Source: Vibrio hibernica
Lineage (GTDB): Bacteria > Pseudomonadota > Gammaproteobacteria > Enterobacterales > Vibrionaceae
DNA: 64,000 nt
Assembly (NCBI RefSeq): GCF_015223435.1
Contig: NZ_VHKO01000006.1
Span: forward strand, 1-64,000
Direction of reading: 5' to 3'
Position 1 is the first letter of the stretch, and the number at the start of each line of letters is the position of its first letter. Below the pieces are notes generated by a model. That model did not search any database and had not been told where the DNA came from. It saw nothing but the letters and a program-made list of their open reading frames with translations. A program made the translations under genes and the position numbers. Shown here in pieces: positions 1-7,750 of this stretch.

Positions 1-35
1 AGTTGAAACCTGCAACTTCAAGTTGATTGGGTATA
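1..35. repeat. Right end of an ERIC-like repeat, cut by the window edge
   Basis: The first 35 bases end in a cytosine-thymine-rich stretch and a GGGTATA terminus that closely match the right end of the complete ERIC element at 24769-24895. Only the terminal part is inside the window, so its length and orientation cannot be judged fully. Confidence 0.6.
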
Positions 36-168
36 TTACAGTGTAGTCACTCCGATGTGATCTTCTTCAAATAACGCTATTTATTATGAATAAGTAGGAA
101 AAATGTCCGTTTTTTTATCCGTAAATACCAAATGATAGCCGCATAACAAAAACAATACGGATAGAACT

Positions 169-486
169 ATGTCTACATTAATGAGTTGCATTGGAATTGC
201 AGCGCTGATCTTAATCGGTTACCTATTTTCAGAAAATAAACGAAATATTAACGTTAAAACTATTACTTTTGCTTTGATCCTACAAATTTCATTGGGTGCA
301 TTCGTCATGTTTGTTCCCATTGGTGTCACCATAATTGAAGGTATGAGTAGCGGTGTGAATCACGTTATCGAATTTTCAAATGCGGGATTAACGTTTGTCT
401 TTGGCGATCTGGCTAATTATAAGGTCGGGTTTGTATTTGTCATTAATGTCTTGTGCGTTGTGATCTTTATTTCGTTCTTGTTTTGA
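169..486 (+). pseudogene. nupC: Truncated NupC nucleoside transporter (N-terminal quarter)
   Basis: The 105 residues resemble the start of the concentrative nucleoside transporter family, which imports nucleosides with cations and is normally about 400 residues long. Visible landmarks are an N-terminal membrane helix, a basic NKR segment, a second helix with QISLGAF, the VPIG turn and the NAGLTFVFG motif. The sequence stops at TGA 484-486 inside what should be the next helix (GFVFVINVLCVVIFIS). Directly after it lies the 3' end of an unrelated enzyme gene in another frame, so this is a deletion remnant rather than a short transporter. A purine-rich ribosome site (GGATAGAA) precedes ATG 169, so it may still be translated. 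Confidence 0.75.
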
Positions 487-490
487 TGGA

Positions 491-826
491 ATGGCTCATT
501 CAAGAACGCGTGAAGATGGTACCGATACGCAGTTGAGTAAAGAGGCTAGAGGGGTTGCTGGTTCAAGGATCACCTTGCTTGAATCTTATTGGATGGGAAC
601 GGTGGGAGGAGCACAAGTGCTCGATATTCCAGCGGGACAATTCAAGCCAGGTTATTATTTTGACGCACTGTGTATCTCAACTTCTCAAGCCAATAGTGAT
701 ATTACCATTTATCACGAGTTTGACTCGCCACGAGATGTCTTTGAAAAATTAATTGCGTATGCATCTTCTCACAACATCATCAAAACATGGGTCAATGGAA
801 AATTAGTTCAGAGTAGAAATTAAAGG
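491..826 (+). pseudogene. 3' remnant of a guanine deaminase / amidohydrolase gene
   Basis: The frame encodes about 110 residues ending at TAA 821-823. From about residue 30 it resembles the C-terminal end of guanine deaminase-type amidohydrolases: an ESYWMGTVGGAQVLDI helix (family form: FYLATLGGARALGL), a GQFKPGYYFDALCI strand and an FEKLIAY...NIIKTWVNGKLV tail. The metal-binding histidines and most of the barrel are missing. It starts within a few bases of the nupC remnant stop and in another frame, as expected for a large deletion. The exact family within the amidohydrolases is inferred from a short segment. Confidence 0.6.
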
Positions 827-876
827 CTCAAATTTACAATGTTAGATTAATGCCATCTCATTGTGTTCAATAAAAA

Positions 877-915
877 GAGATAAGCCCCGTTGATACTATC
901 TGCGGGGCTTATCTC
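877..915. terminator. Perfect 13-bp inverted repeat, terminator-like hairpin
   Basis: Arms 877-889 and 903-915 are perfectly complementary and GC-rich (AGCCCCG/CGGGGCT core) around a 13-nt loop. There is no T run on the plus side. The minus-strand reading ends in TTTTTATTG, so it would work better against minus-strand transcription. It probably ended the deleted purine gene block. Confidence 0.55.
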
Positions 916-959
916 GTATGTTATCATTACACTATATCTCTTTTATTAGGCACGGTTGC

Positions 960-1595
960 ATGACGGATATTATTGCCATTATAAAATCAATTGGCATACC
1001 TGAAATTAAATACGATAAAAATACCTATTTATTAAGGCAATCTGATCCCGTGCCTGTAATGTATTATTGCCAAAATGCCAGCTTAACCATTTCTTATATC
1101 AACTCAAATGGCAACGAATTCATCTTAAAAGTCGATGAGGATTACACAGGGTTTCTTAGGGAAATGGAATTTTTTCAAGGTGATAACCATTCATTATTCA
1201 GTGTGAAAGCTAACAAACCCGGCATTAAATACGCTATTCCTCAACATCATTTTTTAAAGATGTTGAGCAAGAACCACGATATATTTTTGGCCCTAATGGC
1301 ATCGATGAGCAGACGCTATAACCGAAATATGCAGACCCTAATTGCAAACCTTACCCAACCAACTAAAACCAGTGTCATTAATCAAATATTAGAGGCTAAG
1401 AATCTTGCGAATGGAAAACCGTTTAAATTACCCATGACGCTTGGAGCCAAAAAAATTGGTATTACGTCTCGCTCATATCGGCGCATCGTGCATGAGCTTA
1501 TTGATGAACAGAAGATCGCTAAAATTGGTACGAGTTACCAAGTATTGGATCCTAGCTTTAAGCCGACTAAAACAGATTTTTGCCTACATAAATAA
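960..1595 (+). CDS. Crp/Fnr-like transcriptional regulator, orphan
   Basis: This 211-residue protein has the length and layout of a Crp/Fnr regulator. An N-terminal beta-rich cNMP-type domain spans roughly residues 15-120, followed by a long helix and a C-terminal winged helix (LGAKKIGITSRSYRRIVHEL, about 160-185). No cysteine cluster for an iron-sulfur centre is visible, and the usual cyclic-nucleotide phosphate motif RxS is not recognisable, so its ligand is unknown. I chose ATG 960, with AGG about 10 nt upstream, over the in-frame ATG 918, which lies right against the preceding hairpin. It stands alone, so its targets cannot be guessed from neighbours. Confidence 0.7.
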   Translation: MTDIIAIIKSIGIPEIKYDKNTYLLRQSDPVPVMYYCQNASLTISYINSNGNEFILKVDEDYTGFLREMEFFQGDNHSLFSVKANKPGIKYAIPQHHFLKMLSKNHDIFLALMASMSRRYNRNMQTLIANLTQPTKTSVINQILEAKNLANGKPFKLPMTLGAKKIGITSRSYRRIVHELIDEQKIAKIGTSYQVLDPSFKPTKTDFCLHK

Positions 1596-1748
1596 ATAGG
1601 TCATCAACACGGTATTAAAATATGTCCATTAGAAAAATAAGCTAATGAAGTCATAAATAAAGCGTGCGATAATTAGGCCTAATATACTTTGCCTAAATCG
1701 AAACTCGACTTTGGTATAGGTACAATAAACCATAGAGAGAGTGCTATT

Positions 1749-2306
1749 TTGTCTAAACCTGCCGTTTTTATCGATCGCGATGGTGTCATTAACGTTGACC
1801 ATGGCTATGTCAGCAAAGTGGATGACTTTGAATTTATTGATGGCGTTTTTGATGCCACGAAAGCTATCAAGGAATTGGGTTATCAATTGGTGCTTGTCAC
1901 GAATCAATCCGGTATTGCTCGCGGCTATTATACTGAAAAAGAATTCCTAAGATTAACGGAATGGATGGATTGGAATTTTGTTGATCACGGTGTTGAGTTT
2001 GATGGCTTGTATTATTGCCCACATCACTTAGAAGGCAGCATTGAAAAATACACGCAAGAATGTGATTGCCGTAAACCGCAACCAGGAATGTTTTTATCCG
2101 CTCAAGACGAGTTAGACATTGATATGTCAAATTCAGTCATGGTGGGTGATAAAGAAGCGGATATGCAAGCAGCGATCAGTGCTGGCGTAAATACTCGTAT
2201 TTTAGTTCGCAGTGGTAAAGCTGTGACGGAAGCCGCGGAGAAACTCGCGACAGTGGTACTTGATAGTATTAAAGATGTGCCAAAATATTTAGCAGAGAAT
2301 AAATAA
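1749..2306 (+). CDS. gmhB: D-glycero-beta-D-manno-heptose-1,7-bisphosphate 7-phosphatase
   Basis: GmhB removes the 7-phosphate from heptose bisphosphate, a cytoplasmic step in ADP-heptose synthesis for the lipopolysaccharide core. It is a HAD-superfamily enzyme. The DRDG motif ([13 protein letters not shown]) carries the nucleophile and acid/base aspartates, TNQSGIARG is motif II, the zinc loop reads CPHH...CDCRKP, and [12 protein letters not shown] is the acidic motif. The likely start is TTG 1749, preceded by GAGAGAG. This gives 185 residues, close to the usual 190, whereas an upstream in-frame TTG at 1689 would add 20 non-homologous residues. It is followed by a strong terminator. Confidence 0.92.
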   Translation: MSKPAVFIDRDGVINVDHGYVSKVDDFEFIDGVFDATKAIKELGYQLVLVTNQSGIARGYYTEKEFLRLTEWMDWNFVDHGVEFDGLYYCPHHLEGSIEKYTQECDCRKPQPGMFLSAQDELDIDMSNSVMVGDKEADMQAAISAGVNTRILVRSGKAVTEAAEKLATVVLDSIKDVPKYLAENK

Positions 2307-2358
2307 CAACTCTTCGCAAGTGAACATTTGGTAGCGCTGAGTTTAATAATAGTTAGAA

Positions 2359-2401
2359 AAAATAGCCCTTCATCATGTTGCTACTGATGAAGGGCTATTT
2401 T
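2359..2401. terminator. Bidirectional intrinsic terminator between gmhB and mtr
   Basis: A 17-bp arm (2359-2375) pairs perfectly with 2385-2401. The A-rich start and T-rich end give a U tract on both strands, as expected between two convergent genes. Confidence 0.85.
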
Positions 2402-2416
2402 GTTAATGGCGTTAAC

Positions 2417-3646
2417 CTAACCTTTAAAAACGGGCAGCATATCTAACATCGTTAAGATATGGAATAAGGCGGTGGCGACACCAAAGAGCAAAATAAAGTA
2501 AGGTACGAACTTACCACCACCGACGACAAAATTTTGGCCGCTCTTGTTAGGTAAATGAATGTTTTTCTGACGAGATTTCAACACTAGCAATGCAGGAATA
2601 ATACACGTCCATACGGTTGCCGCTGCGCCCGCATAACCAATAGCTAAAATAAATCCGAATGGAAAAAAAAGCGATAATACCAGTGGTGGCATAAAGGTAA
2701 CGGCCCAGGTTTTGGTGCGCCCCGCTTTACTTTGATCAAACTTAAATAAATCGGCTAGATAATCGAATACCCCTAAACCGACACCAATAAAGGAAGACAC
2801 AATGGCCGCCATTGAAAAAGCATTAATAGCTTGGGCGATCTTTTGTGATTCGACTACATCACCCAATGCTTTGAGCAGTACATCCACATTACCATCTTGC
2901 GCGATGATGGGGCCGAATGAACCACGCGGTAGATTACCAAAAATACTTAATACCCAAATAATATATAAAGTTAAGGCGATTAATGTGCCACCTAAAATAG
3001 CGTATTTTGCTTTACGTTCTTCTTTATAATAAGCCCGCATTGACGCCACTGAGTGATGGTAGCCAAATGAGGTCAGCGCGATTGGTAGCAAGGCCATCGA
3101 GTATTTGGCATATTGCCCTTGCTGATTAATGGTATCGAATAAGCTAGCTGTATCAATATGCACAGTTAAGCCAAATACCCCAAAGACAAAGGTTAGGATC
3201 ATGGTCGCAATGAGCATAATGGATATACGATCAACGGCGCGTGTGGAATGCCATACAAGGCTTGAAGCTATAAAGACAAATAAGACCGACGCCAGTTTGC
3301 TATCGATGCCAAGTGAGCCTTGTAGAATCAGGCCGAATGAAGTGGTGTAAGCATAAAGTAATATTCCACCCACAAAATACACGGTTAAGTTATTAAATAT
3401 ATTCACTTTACTGCCGAGCATGTCGAGTGTGACGGTGTTAAACGAAACTGATAAATCGTAATGTTTAAACGCTTCAAGTAGTAGCCAGCCAGAAACCGTC
3501 ATTACCGCCATGGTTAATGTGATGGCAAGAATAGACCATATAGTCCAACTCCCCGCACCAGCACTTGGTAATCCAAGCATACCTGCGCCCACACAGACAC
3601 TCGCAATAATACAAGCGCCGCCAATCAATGAAGGTTTCTTCGTCAT
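2417..3646 (-). CDS. mtr: Aromatic amino acid permease, Mtr/TyrP family
   Basis: This 409-residue inner-membrane protein has about 11 hydrophobic helices and belongs to the HAAAP family of proton-driven tryptophan/tyrosine importers. The first helix has the family glycine-rich signature (GACIIASVCVGAGMLGLPSA). TSFGYHHSVASMRAYY and VFDYLADLFKFD are also typical and closest to Mtr. Tryptophan preference is inferred from overall resemblance and from a TrpR-like operator over its promoter (3775-3819). ATG 3646 is preceded by an AAAGAGA ribosome site. It is transcribed alone and converges on gmhB. Confidence 0.85.
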   Translation of the reverse strand: MTKKPSLIGGACIIASVCVGAGMLGLPSAGAGSWTIWSILAITLTMAVMTVSGWLLLEAFKHYDLSVSFNTVTLDMLGSKVNIFNNLTVYFVGGILLYAYTTSFGLILQGSLGIDSKLASVLFVFIASSLVWHSTRAVDRISIMLIATMILTFVFGVFGLTVHIDTASLFDTINQQGQYAKYSMALLPIALTSFGYHHSVASMRAYYKEERKAKYAILGGTLIALTLYIIWVLSIFGNLPRGSFGPIIAQDGNVDVLLKALGDVVESQKIAQAINAFSMAAIVSSFIGVGLGVFDYLADLFKFDQSKAGRTKTWAVTFMPPLVLSLFFPFGFILAIGYAGAAATVWTCIIPALLVLKSRQKNIHLPNKSGQNFVVGGGKFVPYFILLFGVATALFHILTMLDMLPVFKG

Positions 3647-3774
3647 AATCAGTCTCTTTCAGAAAAATATAAAGTAGTGGAATATACTACTCAACAGCAT
3701 TTAGCTTGGAAGGACGCTTGTAATAAAATTGAATTCAAAGAGAAAACAACCGACTTCAATACTAAAGAAGACAC

Positions 3775-3803
3775 ATCATAGCGGTAATTTTCAAATCAGT
3801 AAA
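3775..3803 (-). promoter_or_regulatory. Probable sigma-70 promoter of mtr
   Basis: On the minus strand a TTTACT -35 box (3798-3803) and a TATGAT -10 box (3775-3780) are separated by exactly 17 bp. The start of mtr lies about 125 bp downstream, leaving a long untranslated leader. The call rests on box match and spacing only. Confidence 0.5.
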
Positions 3804-3819
3804 CTAGCTAGATAGTACA
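3800..3819. promoter_or_regulatory. TrpR-like operator overlapping the mtr -35 box
   Basis: This 20-bp stretch, read on the plus strand, matches the Escherichia coli trp operator at 14 of 20 positions, including the AACTAG and TAGTAC half-sites. It overlaps the -35 box of the mtr promoter, a position suited to repression by tryptophan-bound TrpR. Repression of mtr by TrpR is known in E. coli; here it is inferred. Confidence 0.5.
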
Positions 3820-4025
3820 AGGTGGAGATGAGCGGGAAATTACGGTGTTTTATTTGAGGGGAATCTTATTTTGTACATCTAACTCATCTTTTAAAACTTG
3901 GTAATTCAGCCTCAATTTAAATAATATCTTGATTAGTCTGATCTCCTCTATAAAGCTTATCTATAAAAGCGTAGGATCAAACTACTTTAGATCAAAATTT
4001 GGTTCGCATTCAGGTGCTCTAATAT
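3820..4025. other. Intergenic spacer with a possible hflX promoter
   Basis: The rest of the 379-bp gap between mtr and hflX holds one promoter-like pair on the plus strand: TTGGTA at 3898-3903 and TAATAT at 3922-3927 with an 18-bp spacer. I see no other gene, repeat or strong hairpin here. Confidence 0.35.
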
Positions 4026-5369
4026 ATGAAATTAACGACAAAACCATTACATAATCACGCTTTACTTATTTCTATCTGCACACCGCAATTTAAAGGCGAT
4101 GAAGCCGCTGAATCGCTAGCGGAACTTGCTCGCTTAGTGACAACCCTAGGATTTAAAGTGGTTGGCACTCAGTCGCAAATGCAACGCTCAAACCAAAGAC
4201 AAAATGTATTGGGTGCGGGGAAATTGGCTGAAATCGCACATCTCACTGGAAATAAAGGCGAGATGGAAGAGGGAGATGACTTTGATGAAGTATTATTGGA
4301 TGAATCCTCATTTGATGATATTACCTCAGAAGATCTGCCATTTTCTTGTGCCGATGTGGTGGTATTTGATTGTGATTTAAGTCCATCACAACTGCGTAAT
4401 GTTGAGAATCAATTGGGCGTAGAAGTATTTGACCGTACTGGCATCATTATTGAAATATTTAGCCGCCATGCTCGAACTCGAACCGCTCGCCTACAAGTTG
4501 AAATTGCACGTCTTAATTATGTTGCACCACGCCTACGAGAATCGACCATTGGTAATAAAGAGCGCCAAATGGGTAAAGGTGCAGGCGAAACAACACTCGA
4601 GCTCGATCGTCGTAAAGTCCGCGATCAATTAGCTGAACTTAGGCGTGAATTAGTTAGCGTTCAAGCAGAATTGAAAGGGCGTCGTCGCCAGCGTTCAGAT
4701 CTGTTTTGTGTTGCGTTAGTCGGCTATACCAATGCTGGTAAATCATCGATGATGCGGGCACTAACTGGCAGTGAAGTGTTGGTCGAAAATAAACTTTTTG
4801 CTACCTTGGATACCACCGTGAGAGCTTTGTCTCCAGAGACGCAACCACGCATATTAGTGTCGGATACGGTTGGTTTTATTAAAAAATTGCCGCATGATCT
4901 TGTTGCATCATTTCACTCGACTTTAGCCGAAGCGCACGATGCGTCATTGTTGCTCTATGTGGTTGATGCCTCGGATGCTACTTTCCGACTTCAGCTTGAT
5001 GTGGTGCACGAGGTATTGGCGGAAGTGGGTGTGGACGATATCAATAAATTATTGGTATTGAATAAGTCCGATCAATTGAGCTTGGATCAACAACAAGCAT
5101 TAATGGAAGAATTTCCTGATGCCATGATGACTTCAACTCGTGATCCGTTTGATGTGGCAAAATTACATCAATATATTGTTGATACGGCCCAGAACGAGAT
5201 GATTGAAGAGGACATTATTGTTCCTTATACCGCAAACGGTATTATAGGTGAAATTCGGTCGAGCATGAGTGTGACGAAAGAAGAATATGAATATAGTCAT
5301 ATTAAGCTCACAGTGCGATCAAGCGCGATTGATTTAGCAAGGCTAAAAAAACGCATGCAAAATTTATAA
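4026..5369 (+). CDS. hflX: HflX-family ribosome-associated GTPase, stand-alone copy
   Basis: HflX GTPases bind the large ribosomal subunit and can split stalled ribosomes. The 447 residues show the N-terminal HflX domain (LGAGKLAEIA), the helical linker with NKERQMGKGAGETTLE, then the G domain: G1 GYTNAGKS (about 233-240), switch ATLDTT, G3 DTVGF and G4 NKSD. An unusually acidic stretch lies at about residues 79-103 inside the N-terminal domain. The usual hfq-hflX-hflKC neighbours are absent, so this may be a second, orphan family member. Its own terminator follows. Confidence 0.85.
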   Translation: MKLTTKPLHNHALLISICTPQFKGDEAAESLAELARLVTTLGFKVVGTQSQMQRSNQRQNVLGAGKLAEIAHLTGNKGEMEEGDDFDEVLLDESSFDDITSEDLPFSCADVVVFDCDLSPSQLRNVENQLGVEVFDRTGIIIEIFSRHARTRTARLQVEIARLNYVAPRLRESTIGNKERQMGKGAGETTLELDRRKVRDQLAELRRELVSVQAELKGRRRQRSDLFCVALVGYTNAGKSSMMRALTGSEVLVENKLFATLDTTVRALSPETQPRILVSDTVGFIKKLPHDLVASFHSTLAEAHDASLLLYVVDASDATFRLQLDVVHEVLAEVGVDDINKLLVLNKSDQLSLDQQQALMEEFPDAMMTSTRDPFDVAKLHQYIVDTAQNEMIEEDIIVPYTANGIIGEIRSSMSVTKEEYEYSHIKLTVRSSAIDLARLKKRMQNL

Positions 5370-5392
5370 GCACTCATAACTCACATATGATA

Positions 5393-5442
5393 AAAACCTC
5401 TCAATTTAGGTAACTACATACCTACCTACTCTGAGAGGTTTT
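5393..5442 (+). terminator. Intrinsic terminator after hflX
   Basis: Arms AAAACCTCTCA (5393-5403) and TGAGAGGTTTT (5432-5442) are complementary around a 28-nt loop, with T residues ending the 3' arm. A-rich bases on the other side could also stop minus-strand transcription. Confidence 0.7.
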
Positions 5443-5544
5443 AACATCAATAAAAAGACTCATTCAGTGTAGAAACTGATAATCGTTCACAACCCTCATG
5501 ATCATTTCTAGTGAATTTATCGCTTCCCCGTTACAATCAATAAC

Positions 5545-5550
5545 TATAAT
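5545..5550 (+). promoter_or_regulatory. Candidate -10 box of the peptide ABC transporter operon
   Basis: A perfect TATAAT lies about 70 bp before the first permease gene. No good -35 box sits 16-18 bp upstream, so the promoter may need an activator. Evidence is sequence match only. Confidence 0.35.
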
Positions 5551-5597
5551 CTAAACAGCAAGATATGATTGTCTATCTCAATAGGGAGTGTTGAGTC

Positions 5598-5624
5598 ATG
5601 GTGACAGGCTGGACTGGATGCTAG
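5598..5624 (+). CDS. Possible 8-codon leader ORF coupled to the first permease
   Basis: The best ribosome site in this leader, AGGGAG at 5583-5588, is ideally spaced (9 nt) from ATG 5598, which opens an 8-residue frame (MVTGWTGC) ending at TAG 5622-5624. That stop overlaps the likely permease start ATG 5618. Ribosomes ending the short frame could re-initiate on the permease. The alternative is that the strong site serves a GTG at 5588 or TTG at 5591 in the permease frame. Confidence 0.3.
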   Translation: MVTGWTGC

Positions 5625-6646
5625 CGTATATTTTAAGACGACTGTTATTGGTCGTTCCTACCTTTATTGGTATTACATTGTTGATCTTTACGCTAACTCG
5701 CTTTGTGCCGGGTGGGCCAGTTGAGCGTATGTTGTTGAGTTTGCAGATGCAGCAAGGTGATAAAGCATTAACTTCGCAAGTCACGACAGGATCCAGTAAT
5801 GCACTTTCTGATGATCAAATTGCAGAACTCAATGAATTCTATGGTTTAGATAAACCAATTCCACAAGCGTATTGGGCGTGGTTGACCAAGCTAGTACAAC
5901 TGGATTTGGGGGAATCGACTCGCTACTACGAACCTGTGACCGATATGATTGCAGAGCGCCTACCTGTGTCGCTATTTTATGGCGGTATGACCTTTCTAAT
6001 TAGTTACCTTGTCTCAATTCCTCTGGGTTATTTTAAAGCAATGCGACATGGCAGTGTGCTTGATGCCTCGAGTTCGATTTTTATCTTTGTTGGCTATGCG
6101 TTACCCGGTTATGTTATTGGAGTATTACTGATTAGTTTATTTGGCTTCCAACTAGAATGGTTTCCAATGGGCGGATTTGTTAGTGATGATTTTGATGATT
6201 TCTCGGCGTGGATGCAGATTAAAGATGTTATGTGGCATGCCGTTTTACCATTATTTTGTTATTTGATTGGCGACTTTGCTTTGCTCACTATGACCATGAA
6301 AAACAATTTAATGGAAAACCTTGCCGCTGATTATGTTCGTACTGCTATTGCCAAAGGTTTACCTTTTAAAAAAGCGGTTCGCCGCCATGCTTTGCGTAAT
6401 AGCTTGATCCCTGTCGCCAGTTCGTTTGGTAATTCGTTAATGTTCTTTATGACCGGCTCTTTTCTTATTGAAGTGATTTTTAATATTAATGGTATTGGCT
6501 TACTTGGCTATGAGTCGATTATGGAACGTGATTATCCGGTCGTCATGGGGCTGTTTGCTATTAATGCCTTGATGCTATTAATTGGTAATATTTTATCGGA
6601 TATTTGCGTCGCGCTGGTGGATCCTCGCATTCGGTTTGGAGCCTAA
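5618..6646 (+). CDS. yejB: Peptide ABC transporter permease, YejB/DppB type
   Basis: This 342-residue inner-membrane protein is the first permease of an oligopeptide/microcin-C-type importer. The N-terminus (AYILRRLLLVVPTFIGITLL) is typical of YejB/DppB. It is followed by FVPGGPVERML, a periplasmic loop, and a cluster of helices with the ATPase-coupling segment around YVRTAIAKGLPFKKAVRRHALRNSL. ATG 5618 fits the family N-terminus; upstream in-frame GTG 5588 would add ten residues. The YejE partner begins 14 bp downstream, in a five-gene operon ordered permease, permease, binding protein, two ATPases. Confidence 0.85.
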   Translation: MLAYILRRLLLVVPTFIGITLLIFTLTRFVPGGPVERMLLSLQMQQGDKALTSQVTTGSSNALSDDQIAELNEFYGLDKPIPQAYWAWLTKLVQLDLGESTRYYEPVTDMIAERLPVSLFYGGMTFLISYLVSIPLGYFKAMRHGSVLDASSSIFIFVGYALPGYVIGVLLISLFGFQLEWFPMGGFVSDDFDDFSAWMQIKDVMWHAVLPLFCYLIGDFALLTMTMKNNLMENLAADYVRTAIAKGLPFKKAVRRHALRNSLIPVASSFGNSLMFFMTGSFLIEVIFNINGIGLLGYESIMERDYPVVMGLFAINALMLLIGNILSDICVALVDPRIRFGA

Positions 6647-6660
6647 AGTTGAATATTAGT

Positions 6661-7716
6661 ATGAAGAAATTCGATCCAATAACGAGTAAAAAAATTCAAC
6701 GTTTTAAAGCGATTAAGCGAGGTTATTGGTCGCTGATTATCTTGACGTTATTAGTGATTATTGCCGTTGGTGCTGAACTGTTAGTTAATAGTCGAGCGTT
6801 AGCGGTGAAGTATAATGGTGAATGGTATTTTCCTACTTATGGCGATGTACTCTCTGGCACCACTTTTGGTCAAGACTATCAATCAGAAACCAATTATCGC
6901 CTATTACAACAGCGCTTTGAACAAGAAGATAAAACTGCTGAGCATGACAATAAAGTCATCATGCCAATCGTGCCTTGGAATCCGTATGAACAAGACTTTG
7001 ATGGTGACTTCCCACCGGCGGCGCCCAATGCCGAAGCGAAGCATTATTTAGGAACCGATACCATTGGTCGCGATATCCTAGCTCGACTTTTGTATGGCTT
7101 TCGAATTGCGATGGGCTTTGCCTTTTTGACCATGATTATTTCATATGCGATTGGAGTCAGTGTGGGTTGCGCGATGGGATTTTGGGGTGGGAAGTTTGAT
7201 TTATTCTTCCAGCGCTTTATTGAAATCTGGTCGATGGTGCCTTTTTTGTACGTCATTATGATCTTGGTTTCGATCATGCAGCCCAGCTTTATGTTGTTTA
7301 CCTTTATTAATGTGTTATTTGGCTGGATGGGAATGACGTGGTACATGCGCACCATGACTTACAAAGAAAAAGCGCGTGAATATGTTATGGCAGCTCAAGC
7401 ATTAGGGGCGTCTAATTGGCGTATTTTATTTCACCATATTTTACCCAATACTATGGTGATGATTGTGACTCTTGCGCCGTTTACTATTGTCGGAAATATT
7501 ACAGCTCTTACGGCATTAGACTACTTAGGGTTAGGGTTAATGCCACCGACGCCAAGTTGGGGGGAGTTATTGCAACAAGGTAAGTCGAATTTAGATGCAC
7601 CGTGGATTGCATTGTCTGTGGTCTCTGCCATTGTGGGCGTATTGGTGATGGTGACTTTTATCGGTGAGGCGATCCGCGAGGCATTCGATCCAAAACGTTA
7701 TACCAAATATATTTAG
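6661..7716 (+). CDS. yejE: Peptide ABC transporter permease, YejE/DppC type
   Basis: This second permease has 351 residues. After an N-terminal helix (YWSLIILTLLVIIAVGAELL) it has a long periplasmic insertion of roughly 90 residues rich in acidic and aromatic residues, then GTDTIGRDILARLLYGFRI, which begins the conserved DppC/YejE core. The EAA-type coupling loop is REYVMAAQALGASNWRILF. ATG 6661 is chosen over a frame opening at 6604 because the latter overlaps the upstream permease by 43 bp and adds non-family sequence. It should pair with YejB to form the transmembrane channel. Confidence 0.85.
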   Translation: MKKFDPITSKKIQRFKAIKRGYWSLIILTLLVIIAVGAELLVNSRALAVKYNGEWYFPTYGDVLSGTTFGQDYQSETNYRLLQQRFEQEDKTAEHDNKVIMPIVPWNPYEQDFDGDFPPAAPNAEAKHYLGTDTIGRDILARLLYGFRIAMGFAFLTMIISYAIGVSVGCAMGFWGGKFDLFFQRFIEIWSMVPFLYVIMILVSIMQPSFMLFTFINVLFGWMGMTWYMRTMTYKEKAREYVMAAQALGASNWRILFHHILPNTMVMIVTLAPFTIVGNITALTALDYLGLGLMPPTPSWGELLQQGKSNLDAPWIALSVVSAIVGVLVMVTFIGEAIREAFDPKRYTKYI

Positions 7717-7750
7717 TATTTAAGCATGTTCAGAGTTTTAAGGATGAACC

